64,000 nt of DNA from Vibrio ostreae. Lineage in GTDB: Bacteria; Pseudomonadota; Gammaproteobacteria; Enterobacterales; Vibrionaceae. Positions 27,988 to 43,274 of this stretch are shown piece after piece. The notes beneath the pieces are model-generated. The model was not told where the DNA came from. It did not search any database and saw nothing but the letters and a program-made list of their open reading frames with translations. The position numbers and the translations under genes are program-made. The stretch lies in NCBI RefSeq assembly GCF_019226825.1, contig NZ_CP076643.1, forward strand, positions 682,001 to 746,000, in the 5' to 3' direction. Numbering within the stretch: the first letter of the stretch is position 1; each line of letters begins with the position of its first letter.

Positions 27988-29574
27988 ATGAATTTAATTG
28001 ATTTTGCTACCTCACCGTTTTCTGTACTTCCGCCTTTGGTGGCATTGACGCTGGCGATCGTAACACGCCGTGTTCTGGTTTCACTGGGTGTCGGTATTAT
28101 ATTGGGTGCGCTTTTACTGGCTGATTATTCAGTGGGTGGAGCATTGAGTTACATCGGTGAAAAAGTCTCAAACGTTTTTGTCGAAGACGGCGGACTGAAC
28201 ACCTGGAATATGAGTATCGTCGGATTTCTTCTGCTGCTTGGCATGATGACGGCGCTGTTGTCTCTCTCAGGTGGTACCCGTGCGTTTGCCGAGTGGGCCC
28301 AGGTCCGGGTTAAAAGCAAACGTGGTGCTAAGTTGCTGGCGGCATTTCTGGGCGTATTCATCTTCGTTGATGATTACTTTAACAGCCTCGCTGTTGGTTC
28401 TATCTCGCGTCCTGTGACTGATCGTTTTAATGTATCGCGCTCAAAGCTGGCGTACATTCTTGATTCGACCGCAGCCCCTATGTGTGTTGTTATGCCAGCT
28501 TCAAGCTGGGGCGCTTATATCATGACCATTATCAGTGGTATCCTGGTCTCTCACGGTATTAGTGACTATTCTCCGCTGGGTGCTTATCTGCGTCTGGTAC
28601 CGATGAACTTCTACGCGATTTTTGCCTTAATCATGGTGTTTGTCGTGGTCTGGTTCCAGATGGATATCGGCCCGATGCGCAAGCACGAAATTGCCGCATC
28701 TATGGGTAAAGGTTCCGATGCGGATGCCCAGGCTCGCGATCTGAATGATGAACTGGATATTCGTGAAAGTGAAAATGGAAAAGTGTCTGACCTTATTTTT
28801 CCGATTGTGGCGCTGGTTATCGCCACGATTGGCGCGATGTTGTGGACCGGTGGTCAATCATTGTCAGAACAGGGTACTGCGTTCAATATCTTGGGTGCTT
28901 TCGAGAACACGAATGTCGGTACATCACTGATATATGGCGGCTTGGTTGGCCTAGCAGTCGCTCTGTTTACCGTCGTGAAGCAGGGGATTGCGATCAGCGA
29001 AATTGGCGCGACACTGTGGGTTGGCGCAAAGTCGATGTTTGGTGCCATCCTGATTCTTATCTTTGCCTGGACGATTGGTGCGGTGATCGGTGATATGAAG
29101 ACCGGTGCTTACCTGTCGTCTCTGGTGCAGGGGAATATCGATTCGCAGTGGTTGCCGGTCATCCTGTTTGTGCTTTCGGGCATCATGGCATTCGCAACGG
29201 GTACATCATGGGGTACCTTCGGTATCATGTTACCGATTGCCGGTGATATGGCCGGTGCGACAGACATTGCATTAATGCTGCCGATGCTGAGTGCGGTTTT
29301 GGCCGGTTCTGTATTTGGCGATCACTGTTCTCCAATTTCAGACACCACGATTCTTTCTTCTACCGGCGCGCGCTGTAACCATATCGACCACGTTTCGACT
29401 CAGCTGCCTTACTCACTGGCTGTAGCGGGTGTTTCGGCGATTGGGTATGTCGTACTGGGTATGACAGCATCGGTATTCCTGTCTCTGGCGGCAGCAACGG
29501 CGGTATTTATTGCGGTCTGTTTTGCCTTTGTGACGCTATCCCGTGCCAAAATGGCGAGCCTGAAAACGGCCTGA
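27988..29574 (+). CDS. lysW: NhaC-family transporter under lysine riboswitch; probable lysine transporter LysW
   Basis: A 528-residue inner-membrane protein with 10 or more hydrophobic segments of the NhaC antiporter family, including the conserved FIFVDDYFNSLAVGSISRPVTDRF block and the C-terminal FGDHCSPISDTTILSSTGARCNHIDHV motif. Homology alone would read Na+/H+ antiporter, but a lysine riboswitch in its leader points to lysine uptake, as proposed for LysW in Vibrio and Shewanella by comparative genomics. The ATG at 27988 is preferred over an upstream in-frame TTG at 27979. It ends before its own terminator. Confidence 0.88.
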   Translation: MNLIDFATSPFSVLPPLVALTLAIVTRRVLVSLGVGIILGALLLADYSVGGALSYIGEKVSNVFVEDGGLNTWNMSIVGFLLLLGMMTALLSLSGGTRAFAEWAQVRVKSKRGAKLLAAFLGVFIFVDDYFNSLAVGSISRPVTDRFNVSRSKLAYILDSTAAPMCVVMPASSWGAYIMTIISGILVSHGISDYSPLGAYLRLVPMNFYAIFALIMVFVVVWFQMDIGPMRKHEIAASMGKGSDADAQARDLNDELDIRESENGKVSDLIFPIVALVIATIGAMLWTGGQSLSEQGTAFNILGAFENTNVGTSLIYGGLVGLAVALFTVVKQGIAISEIGATLWVGAKSMFGAILILIFAWTIGAVIGDMKTGAYLSSLVQGNIDSQWLPVILFVLSGIMAFATGTSWGTFGIMLPIAGDMAGATDIALMLPMLSAVLAGSVFGDHCSPISDTTILSSTGARCNHIDHVSTQLPYSLAVAGVSAIGYVVLGMTASVFLSLAAATAVFIAVCFAFVTLSRAKMASLKTA

Positions 29575-29641
29575 TAACCGTCTGATAACCAGGTGGCTGT
29601 TTGGTAAGCCTGAGCTGGATTATAAAAACTGGCCCGGTTGA

Positions 29642-29672
29642 TAAAAAACTCCGCAAGCGCGGAGTTTTTTAT
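29642..29672 (+). terminator. Intrinsic terminator of lysW
   Basis: AAAAAACTCCGC pairs with GCGGAGTTTTTT across a 4-base loop, ending in a T run. Confidence 0.92.
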
Positions 29673-29736
29673 TTGTGTTGAGATGGTCACTGAAGGCGGT
29701 ATAACCCGGCATGACTCAGAGCAGGCGCCAAAACGC

Positions 29737-30708
29737 CTATTTCTGCAAATTATATTTCTTTAATAGTCGATAAAGTGTCGTACGTGATATTCCCATATAG
29801 CGCGCTGCAGCACTCATATTATGCTTGTGGTCACTGATGACCTGCAGCAGGTAATCAGAATCAATCGTGTCCGATGCCGGTAGCATTTGCCGATCTGCAA
29901 TTTCAAGCCCCAAATCCGCAATGGTGATGTTTTTGTCTCCGCACATGATAATTGCACGCTGAATGACATTTCTGAGCTCACGCACATTCCCTGGCCATGA
30001 GTGGCGGGTCAGATAGTCGACCACGGCTTTACTGAGGTGTTTTTTCTTGCCGTCGCTCAATAAGTTGAGGAAATACTGGGCATAATCAGGAATATCTGCC
30101 TTACGTTCTCTTAATGCCGGAATATACAGCGGCAAGATATTGAGTCGGTAATACAAGTCCTCTCGGAAACCGCCCTGAATGATGTCGTGTTTGAGATCGA
30201 CGTGACTGGCCGCAATGATACGACAGTCAACGGATACCGAACTGTCAGACCCCAGACGTTGCATTTTTTTAGATTCAATAAAGTGCAGCAGATGAATCTG
30301 CAAATCAGAGGGCATATCTCCGATCTCATCCAAAAACAGGGTGCCGTGATTGGAACGCTGGATATAACCAATGTGGTCGGCAATAGCGCCGGTAAAGGCG
30401 CCTTTTTGATGGCCAAACAGTTCGGACGCGATCAGACCACTGGCTATGGAGCCACAATTGACCTCAATAAACGGATACTGGGCTCGTGCGGACAGTGAGT
30501 GAATCAGTTTGGCACACAACCCTTTACCCACCCCGGTTTCACCCTGGATCAGTACTTCGGCATCGCTGGCGGCGTATTTGGAGATTTTGTTGCGTATATC
30601 TGCCATACTCGAGCTACTGCCAATCAGCTCCAGAGTTTTATAATCATTCGGGCATAACACATCGACATGGGTGCTCACAGCTTCGTACCTTGTTAAACAA
30701 GACTCCAT
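29737..30708 (-). CDS. Sigma-54-dependent activator without a sensory domain
   Basis: A 323-residue enhancer-binding protein. After only about 30 N-terminal residues comes the AAA+ domain: Walker A GETGVGKG, the sigma-54-contacting loop GAFTGA, Walker B TLFLDEIGD, and the arginine-finger FREDLYYRLN. A Fis-type helix-turn-helix closes the protein (NMSAAARYMGISRTTLYRLLKKYNL). There is no receiver, GAF or PAS domain, and an in-frame TAG just upstream of the ATG shows that the gene is not simply truncated, so its activity must be set by expression or by a partner, as for PspF. Its targets are unknown; it sits alone between lysW and the his operon. Confidence 0.85.
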   Translation of the reverse strand: MESCLTRYEAVSTHVDVLCPNDYKTLELIGSSSSMADIRNKISKYAASDAEVLIQGETGVGKGLCAKLIHSLSARAQYPFIEVNCGSIASGLIASELFGHQKGAFTGAIADHIGYIQRSNHGTLFLDEIGDMPSDLQIHLLHFIESKKMQRLGSDSSVSVDCRIIAASHVDLKHDIIQGGFREDLYYRLNILPLYIPALRERKADIPDYAQYFLNLLSDGKKKHLSKAVVDYLTRHSWPGNVRELRNVIQRAIIMCGDKNITIADLGLEIADRQMLPASDTIDSDYLLQVISDHKHNMSAAARYMGISRTTLYRLLKKYNLQK

Positions 30709-31052
30709 ATAACCCTAGTGCTTCTGGGCTAATTAGGGAGCGATTGGCTGTCTTATATATGAGAAAGCTATCGCTCAGACACGTTTTTTTGTGAAGGTAA
30801 TTGCTGTGCAACGGTTATTTTAAGGTGTTCGCTGAGTAGCAACTCATCAGGCCGGCATTATCAGTGTTGCCGCTAAGATCAGTAAAAGTGATGTCGATCA
30901 GCAGAAGTGACGTTGTTTTTTTTAAAGGTTGTTAGGGTATTTCATACTATTTAACCCGTGGCAGGAAAAAAAATGCAATTAGCAGTTGCAAATTCTGTCG
31001 AGCTTAGTTAGTGTTGAAACCAATCAAGTTAACCAGTTCAGAAGTAAATAGT
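30709..31052. other. Gap between sigma-54 activator and his leader
   Basis: About 345 bases carrying the activator's promoter (minus strand) and the his promoter (plus strand; TTGCAA at 30986 with TAGTGT 17 bases on is a weak candidate). No other structure was seen. Confidence 0.4.
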
Positions 31053-31097
31053 ATGCGTAATTTTGTAATGAATATTCATCATCACCATCATCCCTAA
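31053..31097 (+). CDS. hisL: his operon leader peptide
   Basis: A 14-codon ORF, MRNFVMNIHHHHHP, has five consecutive histidine codons. Ribosome stalling at these codons when charged tRNA-His is scarce would favour the antiterminator and let RNA polymerase reach hisG. Confidence 0.95.
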   Translation: MRNFVMNIHHHHHP

Positions 31098-31211
31098 GCA
31101 GTCTTTCGGGAGATGTACGCATACCCGGGAGGCAGGACTCTCCCGGTGGTTATATGAAAAAATTTTCAGAAATCAGACCCTCGGGAGACAAATCTCTCGA
31201 GGGTTTTTTTC
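31098..31211 (+). terminator. his attenuator
   Basis: The segment after the leader peptide contains alternative stems, GGGAG/CTCCC type near 31109-31144, and the terminator itself (ACCCTCGGGAGA with TCTCTCGAGGGT, then seven T) at 31176-31211. Competition between these set by hisL translation is the classical his attenuation mechanism. Confidence 0.9.
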
Positions 31212-31266
31212 TATCTGGCTCAGATAAATCTGAAATAAATTCAATATCTTACAAAGGAATCATGTA

Positions 31267-32163
31267 ATGCAGACACAACGCCTACGAATCGCCGTTCAGA
31301 AGAAAGGTCGCCTGAGCAAAGAGTGCCAGGAACTACTGAAAAAGTGCGGTGTTAAATTTAACATCATGGGTGAGCGTCTGGTGGTTCACTCACTAAATAT
31401 GCCAATCGACCTGCTGCTGGTTCGTGATGACGATATTCCGGGCCTGATCATGGATGGCGTGGTTGACCTTGGTTTTGTCGGTGAGAACGTCCTGGAAGAA
31501 GCCTGTCTTGATCGCCAGGCTCTGAACCAGCCAAGCAACTACGTGCCTCTGCGCCGCATGGATTTTGGCGGCTGCCGTCTGTCTATCGCTATCGATAAAG
31601 AAATGCCTTACAACGGCCCTCAGGACCTGCGTGGTAAGCGCATTGCAACCACTTACCCTCAACTGCTGAAGTCTTACATGGACAAGCAGGGCATTGATTT
31701 CAGTACCTGTATGCTGACGGGGTCTGTTGAGGTCGCTCCGCGCGCTGGCCTTGCTGATGCGATTGCCGACCTGGTATCTACTGGCGCAACACTGGAAGCC
31801 AACGGCCTGAAAGAAGTGGAAGTCATCTATGAATCAAAAGCGGTTCTGATTCAGCGTGGTGGTGATTTTGCAGCGGATAAAGTGGCGTTGATCGAGAAAC
31901 TGTTGGCGCGTATGCAAGGTGTTCAACAGGCGAAAGAGTCGAAATACATCATGCTGCACGCTCCGGCTGACAAACTGGCTCAGATTAAGTCTCTGCTGCC
32001 GGGTGCGGAAGATCCAACGGTTCTGCCTCTGTCTGAAGACAAAACGAAAGTAGCCGTGCACATGGTGAGCTCTGAGAACCTGTTCTGGGAAACGATGGAA
32101 CAACTGAAAGCGCTGGGCGCAAGTTCTATCCTTGTACTACCGATTGAAAAAATTATGGAGTAG
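31267..32163 (+). CDS. hisG: ATP phosphoribosyltransferase
   Basis: First committed enzyme of histidine synthesis, joining ATP and PRPP; feedback-inhibited by histidine. The 298-residue length marks the long (HisG-L) form with its own C-terminal ACT-like regulatory domain and no need for HisZ. Motifs include [11 protein letters not shown] at the start and the PRPP loop [22 protein letters not shown]. It is the first structural gene after the attenuator and is followed 5 bases later by hisD. Confidence 0.98.
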   Translation: MQTQRLRIAVQKKGRLSKECQELLKKCGVKFNIMGERLVVHSLNMPIDLLLVRDDDIPGLIMDGVVDLGFVGENVLEEACLDRQALNQPSNYVPLRRMDFGGCRLSIAIDKEMPYNGPQDLRGKRIATTYPQLLKSYMDKQGIDFSTCMLTGSVEVAPRAGLADAIADLVSTGATLEANGLKEVEVIYESKAVLIQRGGDFAADKVALIEKLLARMQGVQQAKESKYIMLHAPADKLAQIKSLLPGAEDPTVLPLSEDKTKVAVHMVSSENLFWETMEQLKALGASSILVLPIEKIME

Positions 32164-32168
32164 TCGCC

Positions 32169-34507
<2,339 letters not shown>

Positions 34508-34544
34508 TCGATAATTAATGAACACTGATCTGTGATGAGTGTGG

Positions 34545-34566
34545 CAGTGCTGTCCGCGCTGCCGTT
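34545..34566 (+). other. Small hairpin in hisC-hisB gap
   Basis: GGCAGTGC and GCGCTGCC can pair around a short loop. It lacks a T tract, so it is not a terminator; it may set relative expression of hisB or mark an RNA processing site. Confidence 0.35.
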
Positions 34567-34583
34567 AAGAAAAGGATATTCCC

Positions 34584-35657
34584 GTGAGCAATCAACAAAA
34601 AATTCTTTTTATCGACCGTGATGGCACCTTAATTGTTGAGCCGCCGGTTGATTTTCAGGTTGACCGTTTAGATAAACTGAAGCTTGAACCTTATGTCATC
34701 CCAAGCCTGCTGGCGCTACAAGATGCCGGTTACCGTTTGGTGATGGTAACCAACCAGGACGGTCTTGGCACCGACAGCTATCCGCAGCAAGATTTCGATG
34801 CACCGCACAATATGATGATGGACATTTTTGCATCGCAGGGTGTGAAATTTGACGATGTGCTAATCTGCCCTCACTTTGAGAAAGACAACTGCTCCTGCCG
34901 TAAGCCTAAACTGGGTATGGTGAAAGAATACCTGCAAAGCGGCCGGGTGGATTTCCAACACTCTGTTGTGGTTGGCGACCGTGCGACGGATTTACAGCTG
35001 GCTGAAAACATGGCAATTCGTGGTATCCAGTACCACCCGGAAACCATGGGTTGGCCAGCAATCGTTAAAGATCTGACGATCAAAGCGCGTACCGCTCAAG
35101 TGGTGCGCAAGACCAAAGAAACCGATATTCAGGTGGCTGTCAATCTGGATGAAACCGGCGGCAACCAGATTGAAACCGGTCTGGGCTTTTTTGACCATAT
35201 GCTGGATCAAATCGCCACGCACGGCGGCTTCCAGATGAAACTGAAAGTGGTGGGCGATCTGCACATTGATGATCACCACACGGTTGAAGATACTGCACTG
35301 GCCCTGGGGCAGGCATTGAAAGATGCGCTGGGCGACAAACGCGGTATCGGTCGTTTTGGTTTCAGTCTGCCGATGGACGAGTGTCTGGCACAGTGTGCGC
35401 TGGATCTGTCTGGTCGTCCTTACCTTAAGTTTGATGCTGAGTTCAGCCGTCCTCAGGTGGGCGACTTGTCGACTGAAATGGTGTATCACTTCTTCCGTTC
35501 TCTGACTGACACGCTGGCGTGTACGCTGCACCTGTCTTCAGCAGGTGAGAATGATCACCACATCATTGAGAGCCTGTTCAAAGCCTTCGGCCGTACGCTG
35601 CGCCAGGCCATTCAGGTGCAAGGCAATGAGCTGCCGAGCAGTAAAGGGGTGTTGTAA
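34584..35657 (+). CDS. hisB: Bifunctional histidinol-phosphatase / imidazoleglycerol-phosphate dehydratase
   Basis: A fused enzyme for two steps. The N-terminal HAD-type phosphatase (about residues 1-165; catalytic aspartates in FIDRDGTLI, and Zn-binding cysteines in [14 protein letters not shown]) cleaves histidinol phosphate. The C-terminal dehydratase (about 170-357) has the two metal-binding repeats around [15 protein letters not shown] and [15 protein letters not shown], and later [15 protein letters not shown]. The 357-residue length is normal for the gammaproteobacterial fusion. Its stop overlaps the hisH start. Confidence 0.98.
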   Translation: MSNQQKILFIDRDGTLIVEPPVDFQVDRLDKLKLEPYVIPSLLALQDAGYRLVMVTNQDGLGTDSYPQQDFDAPHNMMMDIFASQGVKFDDVLICPHFEKDNCSCRKPKLGMVKEYLQSGRVDFQHSVVVGDRATDLQLAENMAIRGIQYHPETMGWPAIVKDLTIKARTAQVVRKTKETDIQVAVNLDETGGNQIETGLGFFDHMLDQIATHGGFQMKLKVVGDLHIDDHHTVEDTALALGQALKDALGDKRGIGRFGFSLPMDECLAQCALDLSGRPYLKFDAEFSRPQVGDLSTEMVYHFFRSLTDTLACTLHLSSAGENDHHIIESLFKAFGRTLRQAIQVQGNELPSSKGVL

Positions 35658-36289
35658 TGAGCCAGAGTCAGAAGGTCGTTATCATTGATACCGGTTGTGC
35701 CAACGTTTCTTCCGTGCGCTTTGCGATTGAACGTCTTGGCTACCTGGTGACCATCTCCAAAGACCCTGCCGTAGTGCTGGCGGCAGATAAACTGTTTTTA
35801 CCTGGGGTGGGCACTGCGAGCGAAGCGATGCAAAACCTCAAGCAGCGCAATCTTATTGAGCTGGTCAAGAAAGTTGAAAAGCCGATGCTGGGTATTTGTC
35901 TTGGCATGCAGCTTTTGGGCAAACTGTCGGAAGAGAAAGGTCAGAAGGCCGATGAGATCGTTGACTGTCTTGGCCTGGTAGAAGGCGAAGTCCGCCTGAT
36001 GCAAACCGGCGACCTGCCACTGCCGCACATGGGCTGGAATACCGTATCAGCCACGCCAGGGCATCCGCTGTTTAAAGATATTGAAGAAGGTGAGTACTTC
36101 TACTTTGTGCACAGCTTTGCGATGCCGGTGGGGGATTACACCATTGCTCAGTGTCAGTATGGCAACCCGTTTAGTGCAGCGATCCAGAATGGCAATTACT
36201 ACGGCGTGCAGTTCCACCCGGAACGTTCTTCAAAAAGCCGGTTCAAAGCTGATTCAAAACTTTTTGGAATTGTAAGGATGAGTGCCTGA
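35657..36289 (+). CDS. hisH: Imidazole glycerol phosphate synthase, glutaminase subunit
   Basis: Class I glutamine amidotransferase that feeds ammonia to HisF. The 210-residue protein has the nucleophile cysteine in [10 protein letters not shown] and the catalytic His/Glu in [11 protein letters not shown]. One-base start-stop overlap with hisB; functions only as a complex with HisF, encoded two genes on. Confidence 0.97.
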   Translation: MSQSQKVVIIDTGCANVSSVRFAIERLGYLVTISKDPAVVLAADKLFLPGVGTASEAMQNLKQRNLIELVKKVEKPMLGICLGMQLLGKLSEEKGQKADEIVDCLGLVEGEVRLMQTGDLPLPHMGWNTVSATPGHPLFKDIEEGEYFYFVHSFAMPVGDYTIAQCQYGNPFSAAIQNGNYYGVQFHPERSSKSRFKADSKLFGIVRMSA

Positions 36290-36312
36290 TGACGGTTATC
36301 AGGCCTTAATAA

Positions 36313-37810
<1,498 letters not shown>

Positions 37811-37814
<4 letters not shown>

Positions 37815-38446
37815 GCCAAGCAGTACCAAGCCTGACAGAGCTCTCAGACCGCATTAACTGGGAAAAGGTCGATGGTCTTGTACCGGCAATTGTCCAGGAT
37901 TTCGCATCCAGCCAGGTGCTGATGATGGGTTACATGAACCAGGACGCTCTGGCAAAGACGCTGCAAACTGAACAGGTGACGTTTTTCTCACGCACCAAAG
38001 AGCGTCTTTGGACCAAGGGTGAAACCTCGGGCAATGTGTTACAACTGAAAAATATCGCTTTGGATTGTGACCAGGACACGCTGTTGGTTAAAGTCAACCC
38101 AATCGGTCCAACGTGTCACACCGGTACCACGACCTGTTGGGATGGCGACTCGCAAGAGGAGTCACAAATGGTGTGGCTTCATCAACTTGAGCAGCTACTG
38201 GCTGCCCGCAAGAGTGCCGACCCAGAGTCCTCTTACACTGCCAGCCTATATTCGCGTGGTACCAAACGTATTTCGCAGAAAGTGGGCGAAGAAGGCGTTG
38301 AAGTCGCGCTTGCGGCGACGTCGGGCGATAAGGCGGAACTGATTTGTGAATCGGCTGACCTGATTTACCACCTGCTGGTGTTGTTGCAAGATCAAGGCCT
38401 GTCGATGAGCGATGTGATTGATAAGCTCAAAGAGCGCCACAAGTAA
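37811..38446 (+). CDS. hisI: Bifunctional PR-AMP cyclohydrolase / PR-ATP pyrophosphatase
   Basis: Fusion enzyme (HisIE) for steps two and three of histidine synthesis. The N-terminal cyclohydrolase part carries the metal-binding cysteines in [12 protein letters not shown] (around residue 100); the C-terminal pyrophosphatase part has the MazG-like acidic helix [13 protein letters not shown]. The 211-residue length is typical. Last gene of hisGDCBHAFI, 30 bases before a terminator. Confidence 0.97.
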
Positions 38447-38476
38447 CGCTTAGTGATACGACAGTACGACATAATA

Positions 38477-38504
38477 CAAAACGCCCTTGAGGGCGTTTTG
38501 CTTT
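38477..38504 (+). terminator. Intrinsic terminator of his operon
   Basis: AAAACGCCC and GGGCGTTTT form a near-perfect stem with a small loop, followed by G then CTTTT. Because the stem is flanked by A and T, it can also act on the minus strand for rluE. Confidence 0.88.
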
Positions 38505-38548
38505 TGGCCTGAGAAACAACAATGGGCCGGATAAGTTTGATCTGTGTG

Positions 38549-39262
38549 TCAGAGCTTGATCTCTTTCCATTCACCCGGCTGCAGGTCGCCGAGTACAATA
38601 TCACCCATAGAATAGCGGATCAGGCGTAGGGTAGGGAAGCCGATATGTGCGGTCATGCGGCGCACCTGACGGTTGCGTCCTTCGATGATGGTGATGGCCA
38701 GCCAGGTGGTAGGGATTGCAGCGCGATAGCGTACCGGCGGATGGCGATCCCAGAGTTTTGGCTCGGTCATAATAGCCACCTTTGCAGGCAGAGTCGGGCC
38801 ATCTTTGAGCGTGACTCCGCGCCGCAGCTGTTGCAGATCTTGCTCTTGCGGGGCGCCTTCCACCTGCACCCAGTAGGTCTTCGGCGATTTAGACTGCGGC
38901 TGAGTCAGGCGGGCCTGCAAAATACCATCATTAGTCAGAACCATCAGTCCTTCACTGTCACGGTCAAGGCGACCGGCGGCATAAATGTCCTTGAGCGGAA
39001 TAAAATCCGCCAGAGTTTTACGCCCTTCACCGTCGGTAAACTGGCTCAGCGTGTCAAACGGCTTATTGAAGATCACCACTTTACGGTCTTGAGGAGACAC
39101 TCTTGGCTTATCGGCACGCGCACGTTGCCCGTTTGTTGGTTTGCGATGACGTTGTGGACTCTTGGCATTACGCACAGAATCGGAAGATTTTGCTCGTTTA
39201 AAATGCGGCTTTGGGGCGCCGTGTGTTGAGGTAGCAGAAGCTCGCGGCGAGCGGGATGACAT
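38549..39262 (-). CDS. rluE: 23S rRNA pseudouridine(2457) synthase
   Basis: RsuA-family pseudouridine synthase that modifies position 2457 of 23S rRNA. The 237-residue protein has a long basic, Ser/Arg-rich N-terminal extension (about 60 residues, probably disordered and RNA-binding), then the catalytic aspartate in [19 protein letters not shown] and the family-typical [26 protein letters not shown]. It lacks an S4 domain, which is characteristic of RluE within the family. It converges on the his operon. Confidence 0.9.
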   Translation of the reverse strand: MSSRSPRASATSTHGAPKPHFKRAKSSDSVRNAKSPQRHRKPTNGQRARADKPRVSPQDRKVVIFNKPFDTLSQFTDGEGRKTLADFIPLKDIYAAGRLDRDSEGLMVLTNDGILQARLTQPQSKSPKTYWVQVEGAPQEQDLQQLRRGVTLKDGPTLPAKVAIMTEPKLWDRHPPVRYRAAIPTTWLAITIIEGRNRQVRRMTAHIGFPTLRLIRYSMGDIVLGDLQPGEWKEIKL

Positions 39263-41972
<2,710 letters not shown>

Positions 41973-41987
41973 TACCTGACACGGAGT

Positions 41988-42030
41988 CGTTACTCACATA
42001 CAAGTAACCGTTACTCACATACGGGTAACG
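41988..42030. repeat. Two tandem 21-bp repeats after icd
   Basis: CGTTACTCACATACAAGTAAC and the next copy with CGGGTAAC lie end to end between the icd stop and its terminator. Each copy can fold back on itself (GTTAC with GTAAC). Confidence 0.8.
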
Positions 42031-42068
42031 GTTTCACGGTAGTCAACGCTCAGATGTATCAGATGTAA

Positions 42069-42106
42069 TAAAAAGAACACCCGCCATATGGCGGGTGTTC
42101 TTTTTA
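42069..42106. terminator. Bidirectional terminator between icd and cspD
   Basis: AAAGAACACCCGCCATATGGCGGGTGTTCTTT (written here as its halves AAAGAACACCCGCCAT and ATGGCGGGTGTTCTTT) is a perfect palindrome with A and T tracts on either side; it can end both icd and cspD. Confidence 0.92.
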
Positions 42107-42158
42107 CGGCAGTCGGTAACGCTTACCGAACAAAATATCTATCATCTTTTGGCAGCGA

Positions 42159-42380
42159 TTATTTTGCTTGTTGACCCTCAATCGGTACAACGCTGCTGGC
42201 GTGGTAACCTTTAGGGCCTTGTTCAACTTCATACGATACTGTCTGGCCCGCTTTCAACGTCCGATAGCCATCCATCTGGATCGTTGAATAATGGGCAAAA
42301 ATGTCTCCGTCTTCACCTTCCGGACAAATAAATCCAAATCCTTTGGCGTTGTTGAACCATTTAACTGTACCTGTAGCCAT
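42159..42380 (-). CDS. cspD: Cold-shock-domain protein CspD
   Basis: A 73-residue single-strand nucleic-acid binding protein. RNP1 (KGFGFI) and RNP2 (IFAHYS) are present, with the CspD-type continuation TIQMDGYRTLKAGQTVSYEV. In E. coli CspD is made in stationary phase and inhibits replication. It is divergent from clpS, the same neighbourhood as in E. coli. Confidence 0.93.
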   Translation of the reverse strand: MATGTVKWFNNAKGFGFICPEGEDGDIFAHYSTIQMDGYRTLKAGQTVSYEVEQGPKGYHASSVVPIEGQQAK

Positions 42381-42913
42381 GCTTTACATCCCTCATGCAT
42401 TTTCGTTACTGATGTTGTTTAAGAGAAAACTCACTTGTTCTCCATCGTCGTGAGCTCTCCAAGTAGTGAATAGCCATTTAGCCGCTGCCAAATTTTTAGT
42501 CACTATTTGACCAATGTAGCCAATGATTGAACACAGTCAATAGGAAAACCGTATAAAGATATGTAGTTTTATAAGTAAATCACTATTGGTCGTACGTAAC
42601 TCAAACTTATGGCACATGTTGGTGAGTAATTTGCAATTTGTTAATGGCAGGTTGCTAATTTGATAATTTTGACAGTTGCAAATAGCGAAGCATATTGTGA
42701 GTTTATTTGCATATTGACGGTTGCTTTTTGTTCAAATGCATGGGTGATGGCACTGAATAGCAATCTTTTATTTGCAGCGATACAATTGCTGCATTAGTCT
42801 CTAATTAAGGGTTGTTTTTCACCTGAAGTGACAGCATGTTAGGTTATGAAACCGTGTTGTGAATGGGACTGAATAGGTTATTGATTTGAGAAACAGTCTG
42901 AATAACGGCCGTC
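42381..42913. other. Divergent cspD/clpS control region
   Basis: About 530 AT-rich bases without an ORF. A candidate clpS promoter is TTGACA (42669) with TATTGT 18 bases on. The 11-mer TTGACAGTTGC at 42669 recurs with one change as TTGACGGTTGC at 42714; its meaning is unclear. The rest shows nothing. Confidence 0.4.
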
Positions 42914-43234
42914 ATGAGCAAAAACTTTGAATGGGTGTCTCCGGGCTCAGAACTACTGGAGCGAGAAGAAACAGGGATCAAGCCACCGGCTATGTATAAC
43001 GTATTGTTAAACAATGACGATTACACACCGATGGACTTTGTCATCGAAATCCTGGAACGTTTTTTCTCGATGGATATCGAACGAGCGACGCAGGTAATGC
43101 TCAAGGTGCATTACGAAGGTAAAGCAATTTGTGGCACATTTACTGCAGAGGTTGCAGAGACGAAAGTCGCACAGGTGACAATGTACTCAAGGGAAAATGA
43201 GCACCCACTGTTATGCACCATGGAGCAAGCTTAG
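42914..43234 (+). CDS. clpS: ATP-dependent Clp protease adaptor ClpS
   Basis: Adaptor that recognises N-degron residues (Leu, Phe, Trp, Tyr) and hands proteins to ClpAP. The 106-residue protein has an unstructured N-terminal tail, then the conserved [18 protein letters not shown] and [21 protein letters not shown]. It lies 40 bases before clpA. The window also encodes Aat and Bpt, which attach such residues, so most of the N-end-rule pathway is local. Confidence 0.97.
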   Translation: MSKNFEWVSPGSELLEREETGIKPPAMYNVLLNNDDYTPMDFVIEILERFFSMDIERATQVMLKVHYEGKAICGTFTAEVAETKVAQVTMYSRENEHPLLCTMEQA

Positions 43235-43274
43235 AACTTGCGACGACGATGTGGTTGTTCCTTAAGGAGGCCTT

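Noticed and set aside
27988..29574. Naming the NhaC-family gene a Na+/H+ antiporter
   Set aside because: The lysine riboswitch in its leader supports a lysine transporter instead.
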